DNA of 37,392 nt from Deltaproteobacteria bacterium (GTDB lineage Bacteria > Desulfobacterota > DSM-4660 > Desulfatiglandales > HGW-15): the NCBI GenBank assembly GCA_019308525.1, contig JAFDIC010000005.1:1-37392 (forward strand). The letters are read 5' to 3'. The position numbers were made by a program, and so were the translations under genes. A model generated the notes under the pieces. That model saw only the letters and a list, made by a program, of their open reading frames with translations. It was not told where the DNA came from and did no database searches. Shown piece by piece: positions 26,387 through 34,031 of this stretch (position 1 is its first letter; every line of letters begins with the position of its first letter).

Positions 26387-26749
26387 CTAAATTGCATGCC
26401 GGGCATATTTTTCTCCTTTCATTTCTATCCAGATTTTGTGGTCGACTATCCCGCGTTTCTCCATCGTTTCCTTGAAACCCAATCCTATATGGCTACCATA
26501 GGGTTGTAACTTGTCAGTGTCCCATAGCAATTGAAGAGCGAACGCGCCCGTAATCAAAGCGTGGCGGTAAACCCTCGCTGTGACCAAGCCCGAACAACCA
26601 GGTTTGGTCAAGAGCTTGCAGGCCAATTCTCGCACCTGATTTTCTGCGTTTTTCTCTTCGTCTCCACCGACTTGAACAAGGACCGTTTCCAACCACCTCA
26701 TAAAGCCATTTCCTTCAATGCGTTTGCCATTTGAATTTGCTAAAACCAT
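26387..26749 (-). CDS. Hypothetical protein (120 aa)
   Basis: I do not recognise this protein. It is basic to neutral, has three cysteines and no clear membrane segment, with a possible helical region VRELACKLLTKPGCSGLVTARVYRHALITGAFALQLLW. The ATG at 26749 has a poor ribosome site. An internal ATG at 26701 has AAGGAAA 8 bp upstream and would give 104 residues. It is divergent from the sigma-54 activator gene 145 bp away. Coding potential is only moderate. Confidence 0.4.
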   Translation of the reverse strand: MVLANSNGKRIEGNGFMRWLETVLVQVGGDEEKNAENQVRELACKLLTKPGCSGLVTARVYRHALITGAFALQLLWDTDKLQPYGSHIGLGFKETMEKRGIVDHKIWIEMKGEKYARHAI

Positions 26750-26805
26750 GCCAACAAAAAGCCCCTAATATTTTCAAAGACCTAGGAGAAACGCCGAAGA
26801 AAAAC

Positions 26806-26840
26806 GTCCTATGGGACAGACTTGAAATTGACAATAGGAC
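26806..26840. promoter_or_regulatory. Inverted repeat upstream of the sigma-54 activator gene
   Basis: GTCCTAT (26806-26812) and ATAGGAC (26834-26840) are perfect inverted arms around 21 bp. A TTGACA lies at 26828-26833, immediately before the right arm, but no good -10 follows. The site could be an operator for the divergent pair or the activator's own binding site. Confidence 0.4.
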
Positions 26841-26894
26841 ATTTTTCCAGGAGGATGTCTGATTAGGAGAGAGGATGAACTCTAGGAGGCTGTT

Positions 26895-28472
26895 ATGAAA
26901 GTTGACCAAAATTTGTTCTTTCGAGAGGCCACCTTGCGCATCTGCGGCAGCCTGGAACCTGACCGATTCTTGGGTGAGAGCTTCGACTACATCAGGGACT
27001 ACATTCCAGCTGATCAGGCTGCACTTACACACTATTACGAGGACAAGGGCGAGCATGCCGTTTTGGCGATGGCCTCCTCGAAAGGAGCCTTTGTTATGGA
27101 CCTAAGGATTCCCTTGCCCCCAGCAGTCCAATCCTTCGTTACCCGTGAAGATGCCCAGACCATGGTGGTCACCCGAGCGGAAACACATCCAACCGCTAAG
27201 CCCTGGATATCGAAGGGCTTGATCGAAAAGGATTCTTCGCTTCTTATTTCCCGTTTGCTCGCTGGACAGAAGGTAGTGGGCGCTTTAGTGCTTATGGCCC
27301 GGGGTGAGGGACGGTTCACCAAGGAGCATGCAAGGCTCCTATCGCTTTTGAGAGAACCATTCACCATTGCTCTTTCCAACTGCGTACACTACATGGAACT
27401 GCTGCAACTAAAGGAACTTTTGACGGAGGATTATCGACATCTCCAACAAGACTTTCTACAATCGGTCGGCGGTGAAATCGTTGGGTCCGATTTCGGTCTC
27501 AGGGGTGTGATGGAAATGGTGCGCCAAGGGGCCCCTCTTAACAGCCCCGTCCTTCTGCTGGGGGAAACAGGCACTGGTAAAGAGCTGATCGCCACGGCCA
27601 TTCACAAGCTTTCCCGGCGAAGGGACGGGCCTTTCATCACGGTAAACTGTGGTGCAATTCCTGAAAATCTCATTGACAGCGAACTCTTTGGTCATGAAAA
27701 GGGGGCCTTCACCGGCGCACTCAGCCGCAAGCGTGGGCGCTTCGAACGCGCAAACGGTGGAACAATCTTTTTGGACGAGGTCGGTGAACTGAAGCCAGAA
27801 GTCCAAGTTAGGCTCCTCAGGGTGTTGCAGGCGAAAGAGATTGAACGGGTCGGTGGAACTGAGCCTATCAAGGTGGATATCAGGGTCGTGGCCGCCACAC
27901 ACCGGGACTTGGAAGCCATGGTCAGAGAAGGAAAATTCAGAGAAGATCTTTACTTCCGGATCAAAGTCTTTCCAATAGTTCTCCCGCCTTTACGAGAAAG
28001 AAAAGGTGACATTCCCTCTCTAGTCCAGCACTTTGTACAAAAAAAAGCAGGGGAGATGGGCTTCAAGAATATCCCTTCACTGACACCTGGGACCTTTGAG
28101 CACCTCATGGCCTACCCATGGCCGGGCAATATACGGGAGCTAGAGAATGCCGTAGAGCGAGCCCTCATCCTGAGCAAAGGAAAGGCGCTTGTCTTCACTG
28201 ACCTTGAGGGCAGGGAAAGAGCCGAGTGTGCATATGTGTCTCCTGAACCAACTGGCCCCAGGTCTAACTTTCGAACTGAAGATACCTTGGCTTTGGACGA
28301 AATGATATCTCGACACATAAGACGTGTTTTGGAAATGGCCGCCGGCAGGGTCGGGGGGGAAGGTGGTGCAGCAGAGTTACTACATATCAATCCTTCAACG
28401 CTTCGTAAGAGAATGAGAAAACTGGGGATACCGTTCGGGCGGAAGGCTAGGCATCATTATGGTGGTGACTAA
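26895..28472 (+). CDS. GAF-domain sigma-54-dependent transcription activator
   Basis: A 525-residue enhancer-binding protein. GAF-like sensor at about residues 10-165, then a short helix and the AAA+ domain: Walker A GETGTGKE (223-230), sigma-54 contact loop GAFTGA (270-275), Walker B IFLDEVGE (291-298), and the [22 protein letters not shown] region. The C-terminal Fis-like helix-turn-helix contains [22 protein letters not shown]. No receiver domain, so it probably responds to a small molecule bound by GAF rather than to phosphorylation. GGAGG lies 6 bp before the ATG. It lies between the GAF protein and the broken cyclase gene and may have controlled them. Confidence 0.92.
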   Translation: MKVDQNLFFREATLRICGSLEPDRFLGESFDYIRDYIPADQAALTHYYEDKGEHAVLAMASSKGAFVMDLRIPLPPAVQSFVTREDAQTMVVTRAETHPTAKPWISKGLIEKDSSLLISRLLAGQKVVGALVLMARGEGRFTKEHARLLSLLREPFTIALSNCVHYMELLQLKELLTEDYRHLQQDFLQSVGGEIVGSDFGLRGVMEMVRQGAPLNSPVLLLGETGTGKELIATAIHKLSRRRDGPFITVNCGAIPENLIDSELFGHEKGAFTGALSRKRGRFERANGGTIFLDEVGELKPEVQVRLLRVLQAKEIERVGGTEPIKVDIRVVAATHRDLEAMVREGKFREDLYFRIKVFPIVLPPLRERKGDIPSLVQHFVQKKAGEMGFKNIPSLTPGTFEHLMAYPWPGNIRELENAVERALILSKGKALVFTDLEGRERAECAYVSPEPTGPRSNFRTEDTLALDEMISRHIRRVLEMAAGRVGGEGGAAELLHINPSTLRKRMRKLGIPFGRKARHHYGGD

Positions 28473-28490
28473 TCTCTGTTTCTATCGGAT

Positions 28491-29430
28491 TCAGACCAGA
28501 GCGAAGATTTTCACTGGTCGGCTATTCCCCTTGAGCCTTGCCGCCGGCAACTCTTGCAATGGCAGGTCACCCTCCAAACGCGAGCGTGTCCCTTCGCTGA
28601 TAATGATTTCCGTGTTCAATTCCTTGGTCAACTCCTGTAGCCGTGACGCTGCATTTACAGTATCGCCTACCAAGAGATAAGAGAGTCGGTCGGGGCTGCC
28701 GATACTGGCCGCTATTGCTTGTCCGGTATGGATGCCGACGCCGTGCCGAAGGCATGGCCAGCCCTGTTCGGAAAAGCGTTCGTTGAGCGCAGCGAATCTT
28801 TCTTTCATGGCCACCGTTGCCCTAAATGCTCGTACAGGATGGTCGGTTTGAAGGATGGGCGCCCCGAACACGGCATAGATCTCATCACCAAGAAACTGTA
28901 GGACCAGCCCTCCTTTTTGGTGTATGGCCTCGGCCATCTCCCTGAAATTGTTATTCAAAACTTTGACCACAAACTTCGGGTTGTGGGACTCGGTCATAGG
29001 AGTAAAGTCACGTAAGTCGGCAAAGAGGATCGTGACTTCTTTCATCTCGCCGTCCAAGGGAATCCATCCCGAGAGAACTTTATCCCGAACCTCCCGGGCC
29101 ACATATCTGCCGAATGTTTCCTTGACGAAATCTAGCTCTTTGAGCCCCTCGTTCATCTCATTTATCACGTCACCGGTATAACCGATCTCGTTATTGGTAG
29201 TTACACCCACTTTTCCGTCAAAGTCGCCATCTCGAACCCTTTTTAGCACCCGTATGATCTCCTGTAGAGGTGTGGTTAGGTTGCTGCTAACCAGGAATGC
29301 CAGCCAGATGCCGATGCCCATGAAAATCAGGGAATTAGCGAAAAGCGCCGAGCGCAACCCCTGCAACACATTCGCATGGCCAAGGTCGGCGAAGGTTTTC
29401 TCCCCCACTGCATTTAGATTTGACTGGGAA
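28491..29430 (-). pseudogene. 5'-truncated class III adenylate/guanylate cyclase with HAMP domain
   Basis: Reading from about 29430 down, the recognisable protein starts at SNLNAVGEKTFADLGHANVLQ, has one membrane segment (ALFANSLIFMGIGIWLAFLVSS), a HAMP domain (NLTTPLQEIIRVLKRVRDGDFDGKV) and a class III cyclase domain. Catalytic motifs are intact: VTILFADLRDFT (two metal Asp), FLGDEIYAVFGAP and GDTVNAASRL. Typical relatives have an extracytoplasmic sensor and a first membrane helix before this point, and both are gone. The open frame continues upstream to 29870, but that part reads backwards through a toxin-antitoxin remnant and unrelated DNA, so it is a chance extension. No ribosome site lies at the junction. 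Expression is doubtful. Confidence 0.7.
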
Positions 29431-29431
29431 G

Positions 29432-29560
29432 GCGGATTGTCAGAGTTGAGAGATAGGTTAACTTCTGTGGAGTTGCAACACAGTGCCCTGGAATGGAGAC
29501 AATGTTCTTGGTAGGTACCAATGTCTTCCCTTGAAATTCTCCTGGTGGTGAATAAAGATC
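29432..29560 (+). pseudogene. Remnant of antitoxin tail and PIN-domain toxin start (fragment 2)
   Basis: This stretch matches 21911-22030 from GCGGATTGTC onward. The antitoxin tail reads GLSELRDRLTSVELQHSALEWR. The toxin start at 29502 reads MFLVGTNVF, in which the catalytic Asp codon has become Gly, and a stop follows at 29532-29534. One base shift later the frame EILLVVNK resumes the PIN pattern. It is therefore a dead copy. It adjoins the broken 5' end of the cyclase gene. Confidence 0.65.
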
Positions 29561-29870
29561 CGTCTCCAGAAGGCCCGGCTTTGCCCAGCCCCTGAAAGGG
29601 GGTATGGCCCCTAAAAAGCAACGACATTGAGAAGCCAGGATCCAAAAAATGCTGATCGCTCTTCGCTCCAACAATCCCCATCATCAGTTCAACATTGGCC
29701 AGAACCTTACCATTCTCGCCACTGACTCCTGGCTCCTGGATTCTTCCCGGGCATATCACGGCCCAGCCATCATCTCTGACCCCCGCAAAGCGGGATCTTC
29801 GACTGGCCCCAAGGGCAAGGTTCTTCGGGACAAAATGGAAAGGGCCTCTTATACTTTGAGCCTTTCCCAA
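29561..29870. other. Gene-free stretch
   Basis: No gene is supported here. The stretch includes the second copy of the 19-bp repeat at 29723-29741 and short G/C-rich segments. It is the upstream part of the chance extension of the cyclase frame. Confidence 0.5.
29723..29741 (+). repeat. Dispersed 19-bp repeat, copy 2
   Basis: TGACTCCTGGCTCCTGGAT differs by one base from the copy at 17769-17787. An imperfect inverted match (AGCCAGGATCC) lies about 90 bp to the left. Confidence 0.45.
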
Positions 29871-30878
29871 TCATACCCTGTGACAGGCTACTTCATGCCC
29901 TCTTTCTATGAGACGGAGAATGGGAATTGTCTCGCTGCACTCTTCTATCGCCTGGGGGCATCTCGGATGAAAAATACACCCTGATGGTGGATTCAACGGA
30001 CTGGGGATCTCCCCCTTCAAGATAATCCTTTCTCGTTTTTCCTCCAGAAATGGATCTGCGATCGGAACCGCTGAAAGAAGGGCCTTAGTATAGGGGTGGA
30101 GGGGATTTTCATACAGCGTTCTTCTATCCATCACCTCCACAATCCTCCCCAGATACATCACTGCAATTCGATTGCTGATATGCCTGACCACCGAAAGGTC
30201 GTGAGCAATAAAGAGGTACGTGAGACCCTGAATACCCTCCTGGAGCTCTTCAAATAGATTGATGATCTGCGCCTGGATTGATACATCGAGGGCTGAAACA
30301 GGCTCGTCACAGATCAAGAGGGAAGCCTCTCCGGCCAGCGCCCTCGCAACACCTATGCGCTGGCGCTGCCCCCCGCTAAACTCATGGGGAACACGATCGG
30401 TCATACTCGGGTCAAGCCCAACAATCCGGAAGAGTTCATCAACTCTTTCCTTGTACTCTTTTCTACTGGATACAAGGCCGTGGATTTTCAAGGGCTCTCC
30501 CACAATACTGCCCGCGCTCTGTCGAGGATCAAGAGAACCATAGGGATCCTGAAATACCAGGGACATCTTTCGGCGTAATGGTCTTAATTCACTCTCCCGT
30601 AAGTGGGTAATGTCCTTACCCTCAAAAAAAATCTTCCCCCCGGTGGGCCGATATAACCTGAGAATACATCTGCCTACCGTGGTCTTCCCAGAACCACTCT
30701 CACCGACAAGTCCAAGGGTTTCGCCCCTCTCTATGAAAAAACTCACCCCGTCAACGGCCTTCACCTCCGCAACCTTACGTCGCATCAATCCCCTGGTCAC
30801 AGGGAAATACATCTTCAAGTCCTTGACCTCAACCAGCCTCTGATTTTCCAATTCACTCACCGGAATTCTCCTGGACAT
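29871..30878 (-). CDS. dppF: Oligopeptide/dipeptide ABC transporter ATPase (DppF/OppF type)
   Basis: A 335-residue ABC ATPase. Walker [11 protein letters not shown]-loop [11 protein letters not shown], signature [14 protein letters not shown], Walker [13 protein letters not shown] and the switch His in IAHDLSVV are all present. The C-terminal oligopeptide-transporter extension has [12 protein letters not shown] and a cysteine set ([14 protein letters not shown], then VACHRV) that in some relatives binds an iron-sulfur cluster. Its start overlaps the end of dppD by 26 bp, so the two are co-translated. It is the last gene of the transporter remnant. Confidence 0.93.
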   Translation of the reverse strand: MSRRIPVSELENQRLVEVKDLKMYFPVTRGLMRRKVAEVKAVDGVSFFIERGETLGLVGESGSGKTTVGRCILRLYRPTGGKIFFEGKDITHLRESELRPLRRKMSLVFQDPYGSLDPRQSAGSIVGEPLKIHGLVSSRKEYKERVDELFRIVGLDPSMTDRVPHEFSGGQRQRIGVARALAGEASLLICDEPVSALDVSIQAQIINLFEELQEGIQGLTYLFIAHDLSVVRHISNRIAVMYLGRIVEVMDRRTLYENPLHPYTKALLSAVPIADPFLEEKRERIILKGEIPSPLNPPSGCIFHPRCPQAIEECSETIPILRLIERGHEVACHRV

Positions 30879-31848
30879 TTACATGGCATGAGACGTAGTG
30901 CTGGCCATCGATGTGCCTCAACTCGGGCCATGGTTCATTCACACATTTATCAATATGATGGGAGCATCGGGGATAAAAGGCACAGATGGGGCTCATGTTA
31001 ATAAGGTTGGGAGGCATGCCTTTAATGGGAACAAGCTTTCTTCCTTCTTCCTCATCCAGGCGGGGCACGCATCTTAGGAGTGCTATAGTATAGGGATGCC
31101 TTGGAGATCCAAATATCTCCTTTGACGTTCCCGATTCTACGATTCGGCCAGCATACATAACATAGAGCCGCTGGGCATAGCGGGCCACGACGCCAAGATT
31201 ATGCGTCACAAGTACAAGGGATGCCTTGAATTGCATCACCATTTCTTTCATGAGTTCCAAAAGTTGGGCCTGTGTGGTGACATCCAGGGCCGTGGTTGGT
31301 TCATCTGCTATAATTATCTTCGGGCTGCATGAGAGGGCCATGGCGATCATCACCCTCTGCCGCATTCCCCCACTGAACTGATGCGGATAGTCATGAAGGC
31401 GGTTCCTTGCGTCCGGGATTCCGACCTGATCCAACAGCTCAGATGCTCTTTCCATGGAACTTTGCTTGTCCATATTGAGGTGCAGTTCGAGACACTCGGT
31501 CAGTTGTCTCCCTATGGTCAGCACGGGGTTAAGGGATGTCATGGGTTCCTGGAATATCATGGCAATCTTCCTGCCCCGGATAGAACGCATCTCCTCACCA
31601 TTTGCTTCATATTTTAGGAGATCTTGGCCTTCAAGAATTACCTCACCATCAACGATCTTACCCGGGGGTGACGGTATCAACTGCATTACTGATAGTTGGC
31701 TGACGGATTTCCCGCACCCACTCTCTCCCACAATGGCAACAATTTCCTTCTCATTCACATGATAGGATACTCCGTCTACAGCCTTTACCAGTCCCTGCTC
31801 GGTCTGAAATTGGGTCCTGAGTCCCTTTACTTCCAATAACACTGCCAT
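30853..31848 (-). CDS. dppD: Oligopeptide/dipeptide ABC transporter ATPase (DppD/OppD type)
   Basis: A 331-residue ABC ATPase. Walker [11 protein letters not shown]-loop [10 protein letters not shown], signature [14 protein letters not shown], Walker [13 protein letters not shown] and the switch His in VTHNLGVVA are intact. The C-terminal extension has [12 protein letters not shown] and the cysteines of [14 protein letters not shown] plus VSCHV. The ATG at 31848 is taken as start because the protein then begins at the usual [14 protein letters not shown] 12 bp upstream is possible. It follows a dppC fragment after about 60 bp. With the permeases and binding protein missing here, the transporter cannot work from this locus alone. 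Confidence 0.93.
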   Translation of the reverse strand: MAVLLEVKGLRTQFQTEQGLVKAVDGVSYHVNEKEIVAIVGESGCGKSVSQLSVMQLIPSPPGKIVDGEVILEGQDLLKYEANGEEMRSIRGRKIAMIFQEPMTSLNPVLTIGRQLTECLELHLNMDKQSSMERASELLDQVGIPDARNRLHDYPHQFSGGMRQRVMIAMALSCSPKIIIADEPTTALDVTTQAQLLELMKEMVMQFKASLVLVTHNLGVVARYAQRLYVMYAGRIVESGTSKEIFGSPRHPYTIALLRCVPRLDEEEGRKLVPIKGMPPNLINMSPICAFYPRCSHHIDKCVNEPWPELRHIDGQHYVSCHVNVQENSGE

Positions 31849-31910
31849 AAGGTGTCTCACTGATCAATGTGGAATAACAATTCTGAGGGATTTGTATTAG
31901 TCAATGTTAT

Positions 31911-32129
31911 CTAAAGTATCCCTCGAAGTCTTGGATCCAAAGCGTCTCTCAGCCCGTCTCCCACTAGATTAAAGGCTAACACTACCAACATGATTGCGAT
32001 TCCTGGAGAAAAAGAAAGCACCGGGTGCGACATCAGATATAGGTACCCCTCGTTGACCATTGCTCCCCATGCAGCTCCAGGCGGATCTATGCCAATACCC
32101 AAGAAACCAAGCCCGGCTTCAGGCGTCTA
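31911..32129 (-). pseudogene. dppC: 3' fragment of dipeptide ABC transporter permease DppC
   Basis: About 70 codons encode the C-terminal end of a DppC/OppC permease: EAGLGFLGIGIDPPGAAWGAM, a hydrophobic helix SFSPGIAIMLVVLAFNLVGDGLRD and the ending ALDPRLRGIL. Family members have about 280-300 residues, so over 200 are missing. Homology stops near 32128, at a 9-bp sequence (AGGCGTCTA) repeated at 32426-32434. A TAG lies in frame just upstream. The loss looks like a deletion or insertion rather than an assembly error, but the latter is not excluded. Confidence 0.8.
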
Positions 32130-32434
32130 ACTCCTTCTCTTTTTGGTCATAGCGTTTTACTTCTTTCTTTATTTAGCACAATCTGAGGAAAATTCCAATT
32201 CCGTCTGAAGCAAGACACTTAGTGGATACCAATGTTTTTCTTGAGATTCTTTTGGGGCAGGATAAGAAGGAGCGCTGCAAAAGATTCCTTGATGATAATG
32301 CCGGGAATCACAAGCAAGTCTTGAAGCAATGCTGAAGCAAGTTCCTGGGAGGATTTGGGGATTTCAGGAAAATATTGTTAAAGTCCTGCAAGGCCCGCTG
32401 AGGAGCTCAAAGTCCGGAAACTTTAAGGCGTCTA
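32121..32434. repeat. 9-bp direct repeat flanking a 296-bp segment
   Basis: AGGCGTCTA occurs at 32121-32129, exactly where dppC homology ends, and at 32426-32434, just before the 3' side of metF. The segment between holds a PIN-toxin fragment. The arrangement resembles a target duplication, but sequence right of the second repeat does not resume dppC. Confidence 0.4.
32219..32335 (+). pseudogene. PIN-domain toxin fragment 3
   Basis: A 38-codon open segment reads LVDTNVFLEILLGQDKK and ERCKRFLDDNAGN before a TGA at 32333-32335. It matches the first helix region of the 21978 fragment (LVDTNVFSEIFLAQDRK) and keeps the catalytic Asp. There is no start codon in frame at the proper place and no remaining PIN domain. 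The rest of 32130-32468 holds no gene; TTAAAGT and ACTTTAA form inverted arms near 32378 and 32421. Confidence 0.65.
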
Positions 32435-32468
32435 GCGAACATTAGTTCCACGCTTCATTCAATTCACG

Positions 32469-33377
32469 TCAAATCAGGCCGGCGGCCGACATGATGTCAG
32501 GGACCAGTTCTTCCCTTCCGATGGCCATGATGTGCACCCCGTGACACATCTTCTCTTCCCTTATCCTCCGGATCATTCGCCCGGCGATTTCTATGCCCCT
32601 TTCAATCTTCCTCCCCTTTGGTGCTGCATCCATCTCGTCTATCAATTCCTGTGGCACCCTGACACCGGCAACGTTCTTGTTCATAAACCTTGCCATGGGT
32701 GCAGAGGTCAGGAGAATGATTCCGGCCAGGACTTTCACGGGAAACTGGCCTGTATATTCCATAAAATTCTTAAAATTATCGAGGTCATAAACCGCCTGTG
32801 TCTGGATAAATTCCGCTCCTGCTTCGATCTTTTTCTCAAATTTGATGAGCTGTGGGTCGATTGGGTCTGCCTCGGGTGTAACGATGGCGCCCGCACAAAA
32901 GGAGACCCCGCCATCCAGGTCATTGCCCCCCAGGTCCTTTCCCCTCTCCATTCTCCTTATGGTTGCAATGAGTTGACTTGAATCAAGATCAAAGACGCTC
33001 TTGGCTTCCTTGTGATCGCCCAGGAGCACCGAGTCGCCCGTCAAACAAAGGACATTGTGGATACCCCTGCTGGAGGCGAAGAGCAAGTCAGCCTGGAGGG
33101 CCAGGCGGTTCCTGTCCCGGCAGGTCATCTGAAGGATGGGTTCGCCACCCATTTCTTTGACCAGGAGAGCCCCTCCCAGGGAGGGGAACCTCATTACGGA
33201 ACTCTGATGATCCGTTATGTTTATGGCGTCCACCTTGTCTTTGAGCAGCTCAATATGGTGAGCCGTCCTCTCGAGATTGGTCCCCTTTGGTGGAGCTACC
33301 TCTGAGGTGACCACGAACTTACCCGATTCCAGGGCCTGTTTGAATTTTGAGACCATTTCCTGACCCTCTTCTATCAT
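32469..33377 (-). CDS. metF: MetF, 5,10-methylenetetrahydrofolate reductase
   Basis: A 302-residue MTHFR catalytic subunit. Active-site landmarks are complete: the Glu of SEVAPPKGTN, the Thr of NITDHQSS, the Asp of LTGDSVLLGD and the Gln of FIQTQAVYDLDNF. It is the most distant of the three canonical MetF copies. The ATG at 33377 overlaps the metV stop (ATGA). The ATG at 33356, seven codons in, follows a purine-rich site and is a possible alternative. It is the last gene of the NuoE/NuoF-GltD/metV/metF cluster, which suggests electrons come from NAD(P)H through the flavin module rather than through HdrA-MvhD. Confidence 0.95.
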   Translation of the reverse strand: MIEEGQEMVSKFKQALESGKFVVTSEVAPPKGTNLERTAHHIELLKDKVDAINITDHQSSVMRFPSLGGALLVKEMGGEPILQMTCRDRNRLALQADLLFASSRGIHNVLCLTGDSVLLGDHKEAKSVFDLDSSQLIATIRRMERGKDLGGNDLDGGVSFCAGAIVTPEADPIDPQLIKFEKKIEAGAEFIQTQAVYDLDNFKNFMEYTGQFPVKVLAGIILLTSAPMARFMNKNVAGVRVPQELIDEMDAAPKGRKIERGIEIAGRMIRRIREEKMCHGVHIMAIGREELVPDIMSAAGLI

Positions 33378-34021
33378 GTTAGCAAAATCTTTCCTGGCAT
33401 AGGCTCACCCTGGTGATTTCGAGGAGACTGGTAGAGCTTCATGGAATCAAGCCTTCCCAGTTCCTTCAACCTGTTGTAGATGAGGGTCCAGACACAATCC
33501 TTGTTCTCGTCTATCTCGCATTTTCCGTGGTTGGTACCACCGCAGGGGCCGTTTACAAGGCCCTTGTGGCAGGACGTGACCGGACATATTCCGCCTGTTT
33601 TTCCTATAATACAGGTCCCGCATTGGGTGCATATTTCATCGAACCGCCCAAGGCCCGTCTCCTTGCCTATAAAAATGGTGTCAAGGGCCGGGATAACCAG
33701 TTTTTTCAACTGCCTCGCGATGGTCTGGACGCCAAAGGCACAGGTCATAATCAACAGGGCGCCTGCCTGTTCTATTTGCGAGCCATAGGTTTCCAGGGCC
33801 TCGCTGGTGAGGTTGTCACAGGCCACCGGTAGTACTACGCTTCCGGTCACAAGCTTCCCCTTCATAACCAGGTTTTCACCCATGGCCTCCACTTCTGGCT
33901 GTCCTCCTGTCCTCGTGAGGGTCACACAGGTTCCGCACCCAATGATGAATACCCTTCTTATCCCTTCGAGAAGCCTGTCTATCTCTTCGTCAGTCTTCTT
34001 CCTGGTTATTGATCTAATCAT
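33374..34021 (-). CDS. metV: MetV, zinc-binding partner of methylenetetrahydrofolate reductase
   Basis: A 215-residue MetV. Motifs: IIGCGTCVTLTRTGGQPEV, LIMTCAFGVQ, CTQCGTCIIGKTGGICPVTSCHKG and NGPCGGTNHGKCEI. The sequence after the first CGTC differs from the other two MetV copies, matching the more distant MetF it is paired with. ATG 34021 is chosen because AGGGGTGG lies 5 bp upstream. The longer open frame upstream to 34123 runs into the preceding gene. It lies 10 bp after the NuoF-GltD fusion and overlaps metF by 4 bp, so all three should be one transcript. Confidence 0.94.
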   Translation of the reverse strand: MIRSITRKKTDEEIDRLLEGIRRVFIIGCGTCVTLTRTGGQPEVEAMGENLVMKGKLVTGSVVLPVACDNLTSEALETYGSQIEQAGALLIMTCAFGVQTIARQLKKLVIPALDTIFIGKETGLGRFDEICTQCGTCIIGKTGGICPVTSCHKGLVNGPCGGTNHGKCEIDENKDCVWTLIYNRLKELGRLDSMKLYQSPRNHQGEPMPGKILLT

Positions 34022-34031
34022 ATGTCCACCC

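Noticed and set aside
29194..29514. Plus-strand frame spanning the cyclase and the antitoxin tail
   Set aside because: Its first half is antisense to the HAMP region of the cyclase; only the tail matches the antitoxin remnant, which is reported separately.
32121..32434. Transposon insertion bounded by the 9-bp repeat
   Set aside because: No transposase or terminal inverted repeats are visible, and dppC does not resume beyond the second repeat, so only the repeat is reported.
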